From Nocardioides sp. dk884 (GTDB lineage: Bacteria > Actinomycetota > Actinomycetes > Propionibacteriales > Nocardioidaceae): a stretch of 64,000 nucleotides of DNA. Location: positions 1,029,501 to 1,093,500 of the forward strand of contig NZ_CP045649.1 in the NCBI RefSeq assembly GCF_009557055.1. The letters run 5' to 3'. The stretch's first letter is position 1. Every line of letters begins with the position of its first letter. The position numbers and the translations under genes are program-made. The notes below the pieces were generated by a model. That model saw only the letters and a list, made by a program, of their open reading frames with translations, was not told the DNA's origin and ran no database searches. Positions 16,634 to 24,721 of this stretch are shown one piece after another.

Positions 16634-17602
16634 ATGCTGTCCTACCTGCTGCGGCGCCTGGGCGGAGTGGTCGTCGTGCTGCTGCTCGTCTTGACCATGG
16701 TGTTCCTGATGCTGCACGCCACCCCCGGCGGCCCCGAGACGGCGTACCTCGGCAGCAACCCCACGCCCGAGAAGCGGGACGCCGTGATGGCCCAGCTCGG
16801 CCTGGACCGGCCGCTGTGGCTGCAGTACCTCACCTTCGTGGGCAGCGTCCTCACCCTCGACCTGGGCCAGTCGCTGACGACCGGCACCCCGGTCACCGAG
16901 CTGCTCGGCGACCGGATGCTGGTGACCCTGGAGCTCGGCCTGGTCTCCTTCGTGGTCTGGACGGCGGTCGGCATGCTCGCCGGCGCTCTCGCCGCGGCCC
17001 GCCGCGGCCGGCTCCTCGACGGGGTCGTCCGGGTCGGCAGCGTCGTCGCCCTCTCGATCCCCAGCTTCTGGCTCGGCCTCGTGCTCGTCATGGTCTTCGG
17101 CCTCTACCTCCCCGGGGTGCTGCCCAGCTCGGGCTGGGTGCCGTTCACCGAGGACCCGGTGGAGAACCTGCGCTCGCTGGTGCTGCCGGCCTTCACCCTC
17201 GGCATCGGCGCCGCGGCGGTGATCGCCCGCACGCTGCGGACCTCGATGATCGAGGCGCTGGACGCCGACCACGTCGCCTTCGGGCGGGCCCTCGGGCTGC
17301 CCGAGCGGACGATCCTGTCCCGGCTCGCGCTGCGCAACGCGGTCATCCCGACGCTCACCGTGCTGGGCATGATGCTCGGCACCTTCATCGGTGGCGCGGT
17401 CCTCGTCGAGAACGTCTTCAACGTGCCGGGGGTCGGGCAGCTCGTCGTGACCTCCTTCCTCGCCCACGACTACCCCGTGGCGATCGCCGCGACGGTCTGG
17501 ACGGCGGGCACCTTCCTGGTCACCACGCTCGTGGTCGACCTCTTGTACTTCGCGATCAACCCGCGTATCCGTGCCCAGTTCGTCGGAGGTGGTTCCCGGT
17601 GA
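16634..17602 (+). CDS. Dpp/Opp-type ABC permease, DppB-like (transporter 2)
   Basis: This 322-residue membrane protein has the DppB pattern: an N-terminal helix (LLRRLGGVVVVLLLVLTMVFLML), a TPGGPE loop, an EAA loop in FGRALGLPERTILSRLALRNAVIPT, and a C-terminus ending YFAINPRIRAQF. It leads a second importer operon that includes its own binding protein. It is clearly related to the permease at 11366 but not a recent copy. A GGAGGG site precedes ATG 16634. Confidence 0.93.
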   Translation: MLSYLLRRLGGVVVVLLLVLTMVFLMLHATPGGPETAYLGSNPTPEKRDAVMAQLGLDRPLWLQYLTFVGSVLTLDLGQSLTTGTPVTELLGDRMLVTLELGLVSFVVWTAVGMLAGALAAARRGRLLDGVVRVGSVVALSIPSFWLGLVLVMVFGLYLPGVLPSSGWVPFTEDPVENLRSLVLPAFTLGIGAAAVIARTLRTSMIEALDADHVAFGRALGLPERTILSRLALRNAVIPTLTVLGMMLGTFIGGAVLVENVFNVPGVGQLVVTSFLAHDYPVAIAATVWTAGTFLVTTLVVDLLYFAINPRIRAQFVGGGSR

Positions 17603-18483
17603 GTGCCCCCGCTCTGACGGTCAGTGCCAGGCGCCGCCCGAGGCTCCCGCGCCTGTCGGCCCTGGGCTGGATCGGGCTGGTCCTGGTGCTGGCGTTCTGC
17701 GCGCTCGCGCTCCTCGGCCCGCTGTTCTCGCTCCCGCCCGACGAGCGCACCGGCGGTGCCCTCGAGGCGCCGAGCGCGGCGCACTGGTTCGGCACCGACG
17801 ACCTCGGCCGCGACCTGTTCGCCCGCACCGCGGTCGGCGCGCGCCTCTCGCTGCTGGTCGCGCTGGGCAGCGTCGTCGCGGGCCTGGTCGTGGCCGTGCC
17901 CATCGGGCTGCTCGCCGGCTACCTCGGCGGCACCTGGGTCGACGACGTGCTGATGCGGGTCATGGAGGCGCTCCAGGCGCTGCCGATCTTCGTGCTGGCG
18001 CTGTTCGTGGTCGGCATGATCGGGACCGGGCCCACCGACCTCGGCCCGGTGACCCTCTCCGCCGGCGTCAAGGTCATCCTGCTGCTCGCGCTCTCCTTCC
18101 TCCCGTTCTTCGCCCGCGTCACCCGGGCCGCGACCCTCGTCGAGGTCCAGGAGGAGTACGTCGCCGCGCTGCGGGTCGTCGGCGTCTCCCGGCGCCGGAT
18201 CATGCTCGGCGAGCTGCTGCCCAACGTGCTGCCGCCGGTGCTCGTGCAGGGCTTCTTGTGGGTCGGGGTCGCGGTCTTCGCCGAGAGCGCCCTCTCCTTC
18301 CTCGGGCTCGGGGTCCAGCCGCCGCAGGCCAGCCTCGGCAACCTGCTCTCGGATGCGACCAGCGCACTGATGATCGGAGGCTGGTGGCTCTCGGTGGTCC
18401 CCGGCCTGGCGATCCTGCTCGTCACGATCGGCATCAACCTCCTCGGCGACGAGGTCGACCGCCATCTCGGCGGCCGGCACTGA
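17599..18483 (+). CDS. Dpp/Opp-type ABC permease, DppC-like (transporter 2)
   Basis: This 294-residue protein starts at GTG 17599, overlapping the previous stop. It has the DppC hallmarks: HWFGTDDLGRDLFAR, an EAA loop in VAALRVVGVSRRRIMLGELLPN, and SFLGLGVQPPQASLGNLL. About six helices are visible. Its cytoplasmic N-terminus is shorter than that of the DppC at 12337. It pairs with the DppB-like protein encoded before it. Confidence 0.92.
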   Translation: MSAPALTVSARRRPRLPRLSALGWIGLVLVLAFCALALLGPLFSLPPDERTGGALEAPSAAHWFGTDDLGRDLFARTAVGARLSLLVALGSVVAGLVVAVPIGLLAGYLGGTWVDDVLMRVMEALQALPIFVLALFVVGMIGTGPTDLGPVTLSAGVKVILLLALSFLPFFARVTRAATLVEVQEEYVAALRVVGVSRRRIMLGELLPNVLPPVLVQGFLWVGVAVFAESALSFLGLGVQPPQASLGNLLSDATSALMIGGWWLSVVPGLAILLVTIGINLLGDEVDRHLGGRH

Positions 18484-18583
18484 CGACCGGTCCCACCACG
18501 GCCGCGCCCGGGCGCGGTCCCGCTTCGCGTCGCGGACGCCCGTCCTCACCGACCGCACCACCACCTCTTTTTCAGGAGCTCGC

Positions 18584-20161
18584 ATGAAGACCGATTCCTT
18601 CGCCATGTCGCGCCGCGGCCTGCTCGGCACCCTGGGCGTCATCACCGCCGGCGTCGCCCTCGCCGGGTGCGGTGACGACTCGAGCACGAACCGCTCCGGC
18701 GGCGCCGGCGGCAAGCCCGTCGCCGGGGGTGCGCTGGTGCTCGGCCTTCCCGCGCTCTCGGACTACCTCAACCCGCTGGTCGCGACCACCAACGCCCTGG
18801 CCTGGGTCACCGACCCGGTCGTGGAGACGCTCTACACCTACGACGACCAGATGCGCTCGATCCCGCTGCTCGCGGCCGGGGAGCCGACCGTCTCCGAGGA
18901 CGGGCTCACCTGGACCATCGAGGTGGCCAAGGGCGTGACCTTCTCCAACGGCGAGCCGCTCACCGCCGAGGACGTCGCCGCCGTGATCAACCACGTCTCC
19001 GACCCCGCGGCGTACACCGACTGGACCAGCTACTTCGCCTACTTCGTGTCGGGCGCCAAGGCCAAGGGCCCGCGCACCGTCGTGATCTCCCTGGCGATGC
19101 CGTACGGCGTGCTGCGCTCGCACCTGAGCAACCTGCCGATCATCCACCGCGACTCGCTGAAGAAGAACGACACCACGATCGGCACGGGCCCCTACGTGAT
19201 CGACAAGGTCACCCAGGGCCAGTCGGTGCTGCTGCGCCGCAACGAGAGCTACCACGGCACCGCGGGCGGCCCCGACACCCTGGAGTACCGCGCGATCCCG
19301 GATGCCGGCACCCGGCTGGTCAACCTGCGCGAGGGCAAGATCCACGTGATGACCGACGTGCCGGCGAGCAACGTCGCCACCTTGGAGAAGGACGACTCCC
19401 TCGCCGTCGAGGTCGTCGACGCCCCGATCTCGATCCTCACCTTCTTCAACGCGACCAAGGCGCCCTTCGACGACGTCCGGGTCCGCCAGGCCCTCGCCCA
19501 CGCCATGGACCGCGAGGGCGTCGCCGAGCTGGTGTACGCCGGCACCGCGGTGCCCGCGCAGGGGCCGGCGGGCCCGGCCCTCGAGGCGCACGACCCGGAC
19601 CTCGAGATCTACTCCACGACCCCCGACGTGGAGCGGGCCAAGGAGCTGCTCGCCGAGGCGGGCCTCGAGGACGGCGTGGAGTTCACGCTCACCATCAGCA
19701 GCTCCTCGGAGTCCACGGTCAAGATGGCCGAGGTCCTGGCGCAGGGCTGGGCGAAGGCCGGCATCACCTGCCGTCTGGAGACCACCGACGCCGGCACCTG
19801 GATCACCCGGTGGATGGAGGGCGACTACGAGCTCTCGATGACCACCTACATCACCGGCGTCAGCGCCGGGGCCAGCGCGTTCCCGCTGTTCACCTCCTAC
19901 GCCTCGAGCAACACGATGAACTTCGGCTACTCCAACAAGGAGGCCGACGCGCTGATGACCCAGGCGTGGGCGACCACCGACGACGCCGAGCGCGCCGAGC
20001 TGACCCGCCAGGTGGACAAGATCCTCGCCGAGGACGCGGTCGCGGTGCCCCCGGTCTACCCGCGGATGATCGTGGCCCAGCGCCGCGACGTCACCGGCCT
20101 CGACGCCGGCCAGCTCGCCGTGGGCCGACTGGACGCCGCCAACCTGCGGCGCCTGGCCTGA
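18584..20161 (+). CDS. ABC substrate-binding lipoprotein, SBP_bac_5 family
   Basis: This 525-residue protein has a Tat-like start (MSRRGLLG at 8-15) and a lipobox ending LAGC with Cys29. It then has the family-5 solute-binding fold: PALSDYLNPLV, WTIEVAKGVTFSNGEPLTAEDV, IGTGPYVI and RQALAHAMDREGV. It would be anchored outside the membrane and deliver ligand to the importer. Family members bind peptides, haem, nickel-chelates, sugars or opines, so the ligand is open. AGGAG precedes ATG 18584. It lies between the permease and ATPase genes of transporter 2 and is the only family-5 binding protein for two Dpp-type importers here. Confidence 0.93.
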   Translation: MKTDSFAMSRRGLLGTLGVITAGVALAGCGDDSSTNRSGGAGGKPVAGGALVLGLPALSDYLNPLVATTNALAWVTDPVVETLYTYDDQMRSIPLLAAGEPTVSEDGLTWTIEVAKGVTFSNGEPLTAEDVAAVINHVSDPAAYTDWTSYFAYFVSGAKAKGPRTVVISLAMPYGVLRSHLSNLPIIHRDSLKKNDTTIGTGPYVIDKVTQGQSVLLRRNESYHGTAGGPDTLEYRAIPDAGTRLVNLREGKIHVMTDVPASNVATLEKDDSLAVEVVDAPISILTFFNATKAPFDDVRVRQALAHAMDREGVAELVYAGTAVPAQGPAGPALEAHDPDLEIYSTTPDVERAKELLAEAGLEDGVEFTLTISSSSESTVKMAEVLAQGWAKAGITCRLETTDAGTWITRWMEGDYELSMTTYITGVSAGASAFPLFTSYASSNTMNFGYSNKEADALMTQAWATTDDAERAELTRQVDKILAEDAVAVPPVYPRMIVAQRRDVTGLDAGQLAVGRLDAANLRRLA

Positions 20162-20163
20162 GG

Positions 20164-21177
20164 ATGGCAGCCGTCGTGAGGGACCGCGGGGAGCCGCGGT
20201 CCGCCGGGGAGGCCGGGGACTCCGCAGCGACGCCGGTGCTGCGCGTCGAGGGGCTCGACGTGACCTACCGGACCGGCCGGGGCACGCTGCCGGCCGTCCG
20301 GGACGTCTCCTTCGAGGTCCACCGCGGTGAGGTGTTCGGGCTGGTGGGGGAGTCGGGCTCGGGCAAGAGCACGCTGCTCAGCGCCCTGATGCGGCTGCTG
20401 CCGCGGGGCACCGAGCTCTCGGCCGGTCGCCTCGAGCTGGACGGCCGCGAGCTGCTCGGCATGTCCGAGAGCCGGTTGCGCGGTCTGCGCGGGACCGACA
20501 TCGGGCTGGTGCCGCAACGACCGATGACCTCGCTCTCGCCGGTCACCCCGGTGCGGGCCCAGCTGCGTCGCCTGACCGGCGGGCAGGTGGACGACGCCCG
20601 GCTGCACGAGCTGCTCACCAGCGTCGGCCTCGGCGGGCTGCGCGAGCGGCTCGGGGACTACCCGTTTCAGTTCTCCGGCGGCCAGCTGCAGCGGATGCTG
20701 ATCGCGATCGCCGTGCTCGCCCGCGAGCCGCGGCTGGTCCTGGCCGACGAGCCGACCACGACCCTCGACGCCACCGTGCAGGCGCAGGTGCTGCGGCTCC
20801 TGATCGACCTGCGCGAGCGGCTGGGCAACACGGTCGTGCTGGTCACCCACGACCTCAACGTGGTCGCCCAGGTCTGCGACCGGGTGGGCGTGATGTACGG
20901 CGGCCGGCTGGTCGAGGTCGCGCCGACGCTCGAGCTCTTTCAGGACCCGCAGCACCCCTACACCCAGGCGCTGCTCGCGGCTATGCCGAGCAAGCACGCG
21001 CCGGGGGAGCGGCTGCGCCCGATCCCGGGCACGGTCAGCGGCGCCCAGCGGCTGGCGGGGTGCCCCTTCGCCCCGCGCTGCCCGCGCGCCGACGCGCAGT
21101 GCCGCGAGATCGACCCCGCGCCGCGGGAGGTCGCCTCCGCCACGGTCCGCTGCCACCACCCCGGGAGTGCCGCATGA
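20164..21177 (+). CDS. Dpp/Opp-type ABC ATPase, DppD-like (transporter 2)
   Basis: This 337-residue ATPase has Walker A GESGSGKST at 62-70, signature FSGGQLQRMLIA, Walker B LVLADEPTTTLD, switch LVTHDLN, and the C-terminal Cys cluster (AGCPFAPRCPRADAQC). The Q-loop is VPQRPMTSLSP, slightly unusual because Pro precedes Gln. ATG 20164 lies 2 bases after the binding-protein stop, so the two are tightly coupled. Confidence 0.92.
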   Translation: MAAVVRDRGEPRSAGEAGDSAATPVLRVEGLDVTYRTGRGTLPAVRDVSFEVHRGEVFGLVGESGSGKSTLLSALMRLLPRGTELSAGRLELDGRELLGMSESRLRGLRGTDIGLVPQRPMTSLSPVTPVRAQLRRLTGGQVDDARLHELLTSVGLGGLRERLGDYPFQFSGGQLQRMLIAIAVLAREPRLVLADEPTTTLDATVQAQVLRLLIDLRERLGNTVVLVTHDLNVVAQVCDRVGVMYGGRLVEVAPTLELFQDPQHPYTQALLAAMPSKHAPGERLRPIPGTVSGAQRLAGCPFAPRCPRADAQCREIDPAPREVASATVRCHHPGSAA

Positions 21178-22208
21178 GCGCCGTCGTCGAGCCCCTCGTC
21201 TCGGTCGAGGGCCTGGTCAAGCACTACCCCGTGCGGGGCCCGCGGCGCTCGCGCGGCGCCCCCGAACGGGTCGTGCACGCCGTCGATGGCATCGACCTGC
21301 GGATCGCCCCGGGCGAGTCGGTCGCGCTGATCGGGGAGTCCGGCTGCGGGAAGTCGACGGTCGCGAAGGTGCTGGTCGGGCTGGTCCCGGCGACGCAGGG
21401 CGTGGTCCGGGTCGCCGGGCACGACGTCGTACCGGTGACGGTGAAGGACACCGAGGCGCGCCGTCGCGTGCAGCTGGTCTCGCAGAACCCGTGGTCGGCG
21501 CTGAACCGGGCCCGCACCGTGCGCCACATCCTGGCCCAGCCGGTCCTCCTGCACGGCCGGGCGAGTGGCAAGGAGGCGGTGGAGCGGCGAGTCACCGAGC
21601 TGCTGGGCCTCGTGGGGCTCCCGGTCGAGTACCTCGACCGGCGTCCGCGCGACCTGAGCGGCGGCGAGCTGCAACGGGTCACCGTGGCCCGGGCGCTCGC
21701 GACCGAGCCGGCGCTGCTGGTGCTCGACGAGCCGACCGCCAGCCTGGACGTCAGCGTCAAGGCGACGCTGGTCAACCTGCTGGCCGACCTGCGCGCCGAG
21801 CTCGGGCTGACCTACCTGCTGATCACCCACGAGCTCGACGTGGCCCGCCACCTGGTGGACCGGGTCGCGGTGATGTACCTCGGCGAGGTCGTCGAGACCG
21901 GCACCGCCGAGCAGATCTTCACCGCACCGGAGCACCCCTACACCCGCGCGCTGCTGGCCGCCTCGCCGGCCGAGCTCGTGATCGGCCAGCTGCACGGCGA
22001 CGGCCTGGTGGGCGAGGTGCCCTCGGCGATCGACGTGCCGTCGGGCTGCCGGTTCCACACCCGCTGCCCGTTCGCCACCGCGACGTGCGCCACCGAGCAC
22101 CCCCTCCTTCGCAGCCGGCCCGGCGAGCGCGCCGTGGCCTGCCTGCGCATCGACGAGCTCGTCGACGAACCCGTCGCGAGCACCCCCACCGGAAGGACAC
22201 CGCAATGA
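21174..22208 (+). CDS. Dpp/Opp-type ABC ATPase, DppF-like (transporter 2)
   Basis: This 344-residue ATPase has Walker A GESGCGKST at 54-62, Q-loop VSQNPWSALNRAR, signature LSGGELQRVTVA, Walker B LLVLDEPTASLD and switch LITHELD, where Glu follows the His instead of the usual Asp. The C-terminal Cys motif (SGCRFHTRCPFATATC) is present. It overlaps the previous and following genes by ATGA, which places the beta-barrel-like gene at 22205 in the same operon. Confidence 0.92.
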   Translation: MSAVVEPLVSVEGLVKHYPVRGPRRSRGAPERVVHAVDGIDLRIAPGESVALIGESGCGKSTVAKVLVGLVPATQGVVRVAGHDVVPVTVKDTEARRRVQLVSQNPWSALNRARTVRHILAQPVLLHGRASGKEAVERRVTELLGLVGLPVEYLDRRPRDLSGGELQRVTVARALATEPALLVLDEPTASLDVSVKATLVNLLADLRAELGLTYLLITHELDVARHLVDRVAVMYLGEVVETGTAEQIFTAPEHPYTRALLAASPAELVIGQLHGDGLVGEVPSAIDVPSGCRFHTRCPFATATCATEHPLLRSRPGERAVACLRIDELVDEPVASTPTGRTPQ

Positions 22209-22657
22209 ACCCCTGGGACCAGGACTTCCCGATCCTCAGCAAGCACATGGGCGAGTGGGAGGGCGAGTACGTCCACCTCGACCCCGAGGGCAACGAGATC
22301 GACCGGCACGCCTCGCACCTGAAGATGTGGGTGCCCGAGGACGGCTCGTGCGACATCAAGCAGATCAACACCTACACCTGGCCCGACGGCCGGGTCGAGG
22401 CCGTGGAGTTCCCGGGCATCCTCAAGGGTCGCGACGTGCACTTCGAGACCGACCGGATCAGCGGCCACATGCACCAGGCCGACGAGCTGAACATCCTGCT
22501 GACCTGGACCTACAAGGAGCTGCTCAAGAAGGGCAACTACCTCTACGAGCTGATCCAGCTCAGCCGCGACGGCCAGCAGAAGGTGCGCACCTGGCACTGG
22601 ATGGAGGACGACCGGCTGGTCAAGCGGACGGTCATCCGCGAGCACAAGATCGCCTGA
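22205..22657 (+). CDS. Small beta-barrel protein, DUF3598/lipocalin-like
   Basis: This 150-residue protein begins with SKHMGEWEGEYVHLDPEG near residues 12-29, followed by alternating beta strands (KQINTYTWPDGR, VHFETDRISGHM, ELIQLSRDGQQKVRTWHW). The GEWEG start and strand pattern resemble DUF3598, a calycin/lipocalin-type family better known from cyanobacteria, but the match is by eye only. The gene overlaps the DppF stop, so it is made together with importer 2. It could bind the imported ligand. The protein at 52186 has a similar start (IAGEWHGRPSLFDAEG), which hints at related roles. Confidence 0.55.
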   Translation: MNPWDQDFPILSKHMGEWEGEYVHLDPEGNEIDRHASHLKMWVPEDGSCDIKQINTYTWPDGRVEAVEFPGILKGRDVHFETDRISGHMHQADELNILLTWTYKELLKKGNYLYELIQLSRDGQQKVRTWHWMEDDRLVKRTVIREHKIA

Positions 22658-22665
22658 TCCGCCCG

Positions 22666-22696
22666 CGGCGGGCCGACGCCACGCGTCGGCCCGCCG
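22666..22696. terminator. Perfect stem-loop between operon genes
   Basis: A 14-bp perfect stem (CGGCGGGCCGACGC with its complement) closes a 3-base loop 9 bases after the stop at 22657. It could terminate the Dpp operon or attenuate reading into the nitrilase-fold gene at 22728. Confidence 0.6.
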
Positions 22697-22727
22697 ACCC
22701 CCTCCGAGCCGAGAACGAGAGCGAGCC

Positions 22728-23741
22728 ATGCACGCAGACACGAACCCGGGGCGCTATCCGGTGGCCCCGCTGGCGCAGGACGCCTGGACCCTCGGGGTGG
22801 CGCAGTCCCGCATCCACCCCGCGGCGGACCGGGCCGACATGGAGGACAACCTCCAGCACATGCTCCACCTCATCGACAACGCCTTCCACTACGGCCCCGG
22901 CCCGGACCTGCTGCTCTTCCACGAGTTCCCGATCAGCGGCTGGGACACCTGGACCCGCGAGGAGGCGCTCGAGCGCTGCATCACCCTCGACGGTCCCGAG
23001 GTCGCCGCGATCGCGGCGAAGGCGCGCCAGTACGGCTCCTACCTCGCCTTCGGCGCCTACGTGAAGGACCCCGACTGGCCCGGGCACGTGCTGAGCCTGA
23101 CCAACCTGATCGCCCCGGACGGCGAGCTGGTCGCCAGCCACTGGAAGGCGCGCAACGTGCGCGGGCTCTTCCCCGGCTTCGAGCTCTTCACGACCGCGAT
23201 CTACGACGTCCTCGACGAGTACGTCGAGCGCTACGGCGCCGACGCGGTGCTGCCGATCGCCCAGACGCCGCTGGGCAACATCACGCTCTCCTCGACCCAG
23301 CTCGAGCCCGAGCTGATGCGCGCGCTCGCGATCAAGGGCGCCGAGGTCATCCTGCGCACCGCCAGCGGCAGCTTCACCGAGACCGACATCGCCGCCACCG
23401 CGCTGTACAACCGGGTCTACGTGGCGGTCGCCAACAACGCGCTGCTGCTGCGCAAGGGTCCCTACTTCGAGGACACCGGGGCCGGCGGCTCGGCCATCTA
23501 CGGGCCCGACGGCAAGGTGATCGTCCGGGCCGAGGGCAAGCACGAGGCACTGATCCAGGCCCGGATCCCGATCGCGGAGTTCCGCGCGCGGCACCTGCAG
23601 CCCGACATCCACTGGGACCTCTACCGCGAGGTCTTCGACGGCTACGTGAGCCGGTTCCCGCCGAACCTGTTCGCCGCCGAGCAGCCCCCGACCCTGGCCG
23701 ACACCGCGTCGTACGTCGCGGGCCGGAGCCGGTGGACCTGA
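22728..23741 (+). CDS. Carbon-nitrogen hydrolase (nitrilase-fold) with substituted catalytic Cys
   Basis: This 337-residue protein has the nitrilase superfamily fold. The Glu (LLLFHEFPISG, E66) and Lys (ASHWKARN, K140) of the Glu-Lys-Cys triad are present. At the Cys position, where the family usually has C-Y-D followed by a downstream P-E, the sequence reads SSTQLEPE, so Ser188 replaces Cys. The DNA is unambiguous (TCC TCG). It may be a binding protein, a structural partner or an enzyme of changed chemistry. It follows the Dpp 2 operon after a stem-loop, and GAGCGAGCC precedes the ATG. Confidence 0.8.
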   Translation: MHADTNPGRYPVAPLAQDAWTLGVAQSRIHPAADRADMEDNLQHMLHLIDNAFHYGPGPDLLLFHEFPISGWDTWTREEALERCITLDGPEVAAIAAKARQYGSYLAFGAYVKDPDWPGHVLSLTNLIAPDGELVASHWKARNVRGLFPGFELFTTAIYDVLDEYVERYGADAVLPIAQTPLGNITLSSTQLEPELMRALAIKGAEVILRTASGSFTETDIAATALYNRVYVAVANNALLLRKGPYFEDTGAGGSAIYGPDGKVIVRAEGKHEALIQARIPIAEFRARHLQPDIHWDLYREVFDGYVSRFPPNLFAAEQPPTLADTASYVAGRSRWT

Positions 23742-23770
23742 GCCGGTGGACCTGACGCCCGGCCCGCCCG

Positions 23771-23793
23771 GCGGCGCCCCCACGGGGCGCCGC
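23771..23793. terminator. Terminator between convergent genes
   Basis: The arms GCGGCGCCCC and GGGGCGCCGC form a 10-bp perfect stem with a 3-base loop. It sits between the rightward nitrilase-fold gene and the leftward GntR gene and can serve both. A 14-bp tandem duplication (AGCCGGTGGACCTG, 23727-23754) covers the stop codon of the nitrilase gene. Confidence 0.65.
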
Positions 23794-24636
23794 TCAGCGG
23801 GCGGTCGGAGCGCTGCGGGCGATGACCCGGTCGTGGGCGTTGAGGAAGAGCGCGAGGGTGAGGTCCATCAGCTCCCCGCACACCCGCTCGGCGCCCGCGA
23901 CGTCGCCGGCCTGCACCAGGTCGACCAGTCGGCCGTGGCGGGCGGCGGTGTCGGAGGAGAAGTGCTGGTAGCGCTGGAAGTCCGGGACCCGCAGGCAGGC
24001 GTGCACGGTGCCCGCGAGGCGCGCGAGCATGTCGTTGCCCGAGCCGAGGTAGAGCAGCCGGTGGAAGGCCGTGTCGGCCTCGATCATCAGGCGCGGGTCC
24101 GCGGCGCGCGTCGCGCGGTCGATGCGGACCACCGCGTCGGCGAGCGACTCGAGCACCACGGGGTCGGCGTGGGTGGCGGTGAGCCCGGCGGCCAGCGGCT
24201 CGAGGCGCTCGCGCAGCTGCAGGGACTCCCGCAGCTGCACGAACCGGCTCGAGCCGGACGCGCGCCAGCGGATCACCTGCTCGTCCAGGAGCGCCCAGCT
24301 GCTCGGGTCGGTCACCGTCGTACCGGTGCGCTGGCGGGCCTGGACCATGCCCTTCGCGGCCAGCGTGCGCAGGCACTCGCGCACCAGCGACCGCGACACC
24401 CCCAGCTCGGTGGCGATCCGGTCGGGGTCGATCACCCCGGTGACCTCCCCGGCGGCGATCTGGCTGCCGAGGCGCTCCACGATCCGTCCGTGCATGCTCG
24501 CCAGCTCCGCGGGCTCCGGCGGGACCGGCGGATAGGAGAAGCGCGGAGTCGTGGCCGCCGCGGCCCCCGAGGCGGGGCGGCGGCCCGGCCGGCTGGCGGC
24601 GCCGGGCGAGGACAGGGCGTGCGAGTGGTCCGCCAC
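23794..24636 (-). CDS. GntR-family regulator, FCD subfamily (1)
   Basis: This 280-residue protein has an unusually long Ala/Pro-rich N-terminus (about 1-45), a GntR winged helix at about 48-115 (GRIVERLGSQIAAG, LGVSRSLVRECLRTLAAKGMV) and a C-terminal FCD helical domain. The FCD metal or ligand residues include EADTAFHRLL and AARHGRLVDLV. GTG 24636 is chosen because AAAGGG lies upstream and because the operator region at 24679-24697 must stay outside the gene. It is divergent from the IclR gene. Its likely site is the ATATAGGAATA sequence in the shared promoter. Confidence 0.88.
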   Translation of the reverse strand: MADHSHALSSPGAASRPGRRPASGAAAATTPRFSYPPVPPEPAELASMHGRIVERLGSQIAAGEVTGVIDPDRIATELGVSRSLVRECLRTLAAKGMVQARQRTGTTVTDPSSWALLDEQVIRWRASGSSRFVQLRESLQLRERLEPLAAGLTATHADPVVLESLADAVVRIDRATRAADPRLMIEADTAFHRLLYLGSGNDMLARLAGTVHACLRVPDFQRYQHFSSDTAARHGRLVDLVQAGDVAGAERVCGELMDLTLALFLNAHDRVIARSAPTAR

Positions 24637-24678
24637 GGTCGGTCCCTTTCGATAGGAGGGCAACGCAGTGATCGCACC

Positions 24679-24697
24679 ATATAGGAATACTGTTTCG
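24679..24697. promoter_or_regulatory. Overlapping GntR-type and IclR-type operator candidates
   Basis: ATATAGGAATA (24679-24689) fits the ATAT-type motif, with its reverse resembling the site at 58990. GGAATACTGTTTCG (24684-24697) overlaps it and carries the TGTTTCG half of the IclR-type motif. It lies between the divergent GntR (24636) and IclR (24722) starts, so either protein could affect both genes. Confidence 0.5.
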
Positions 24698-24721
24698 GAG
24701 ATTGGAACGAAAGATGACGCG

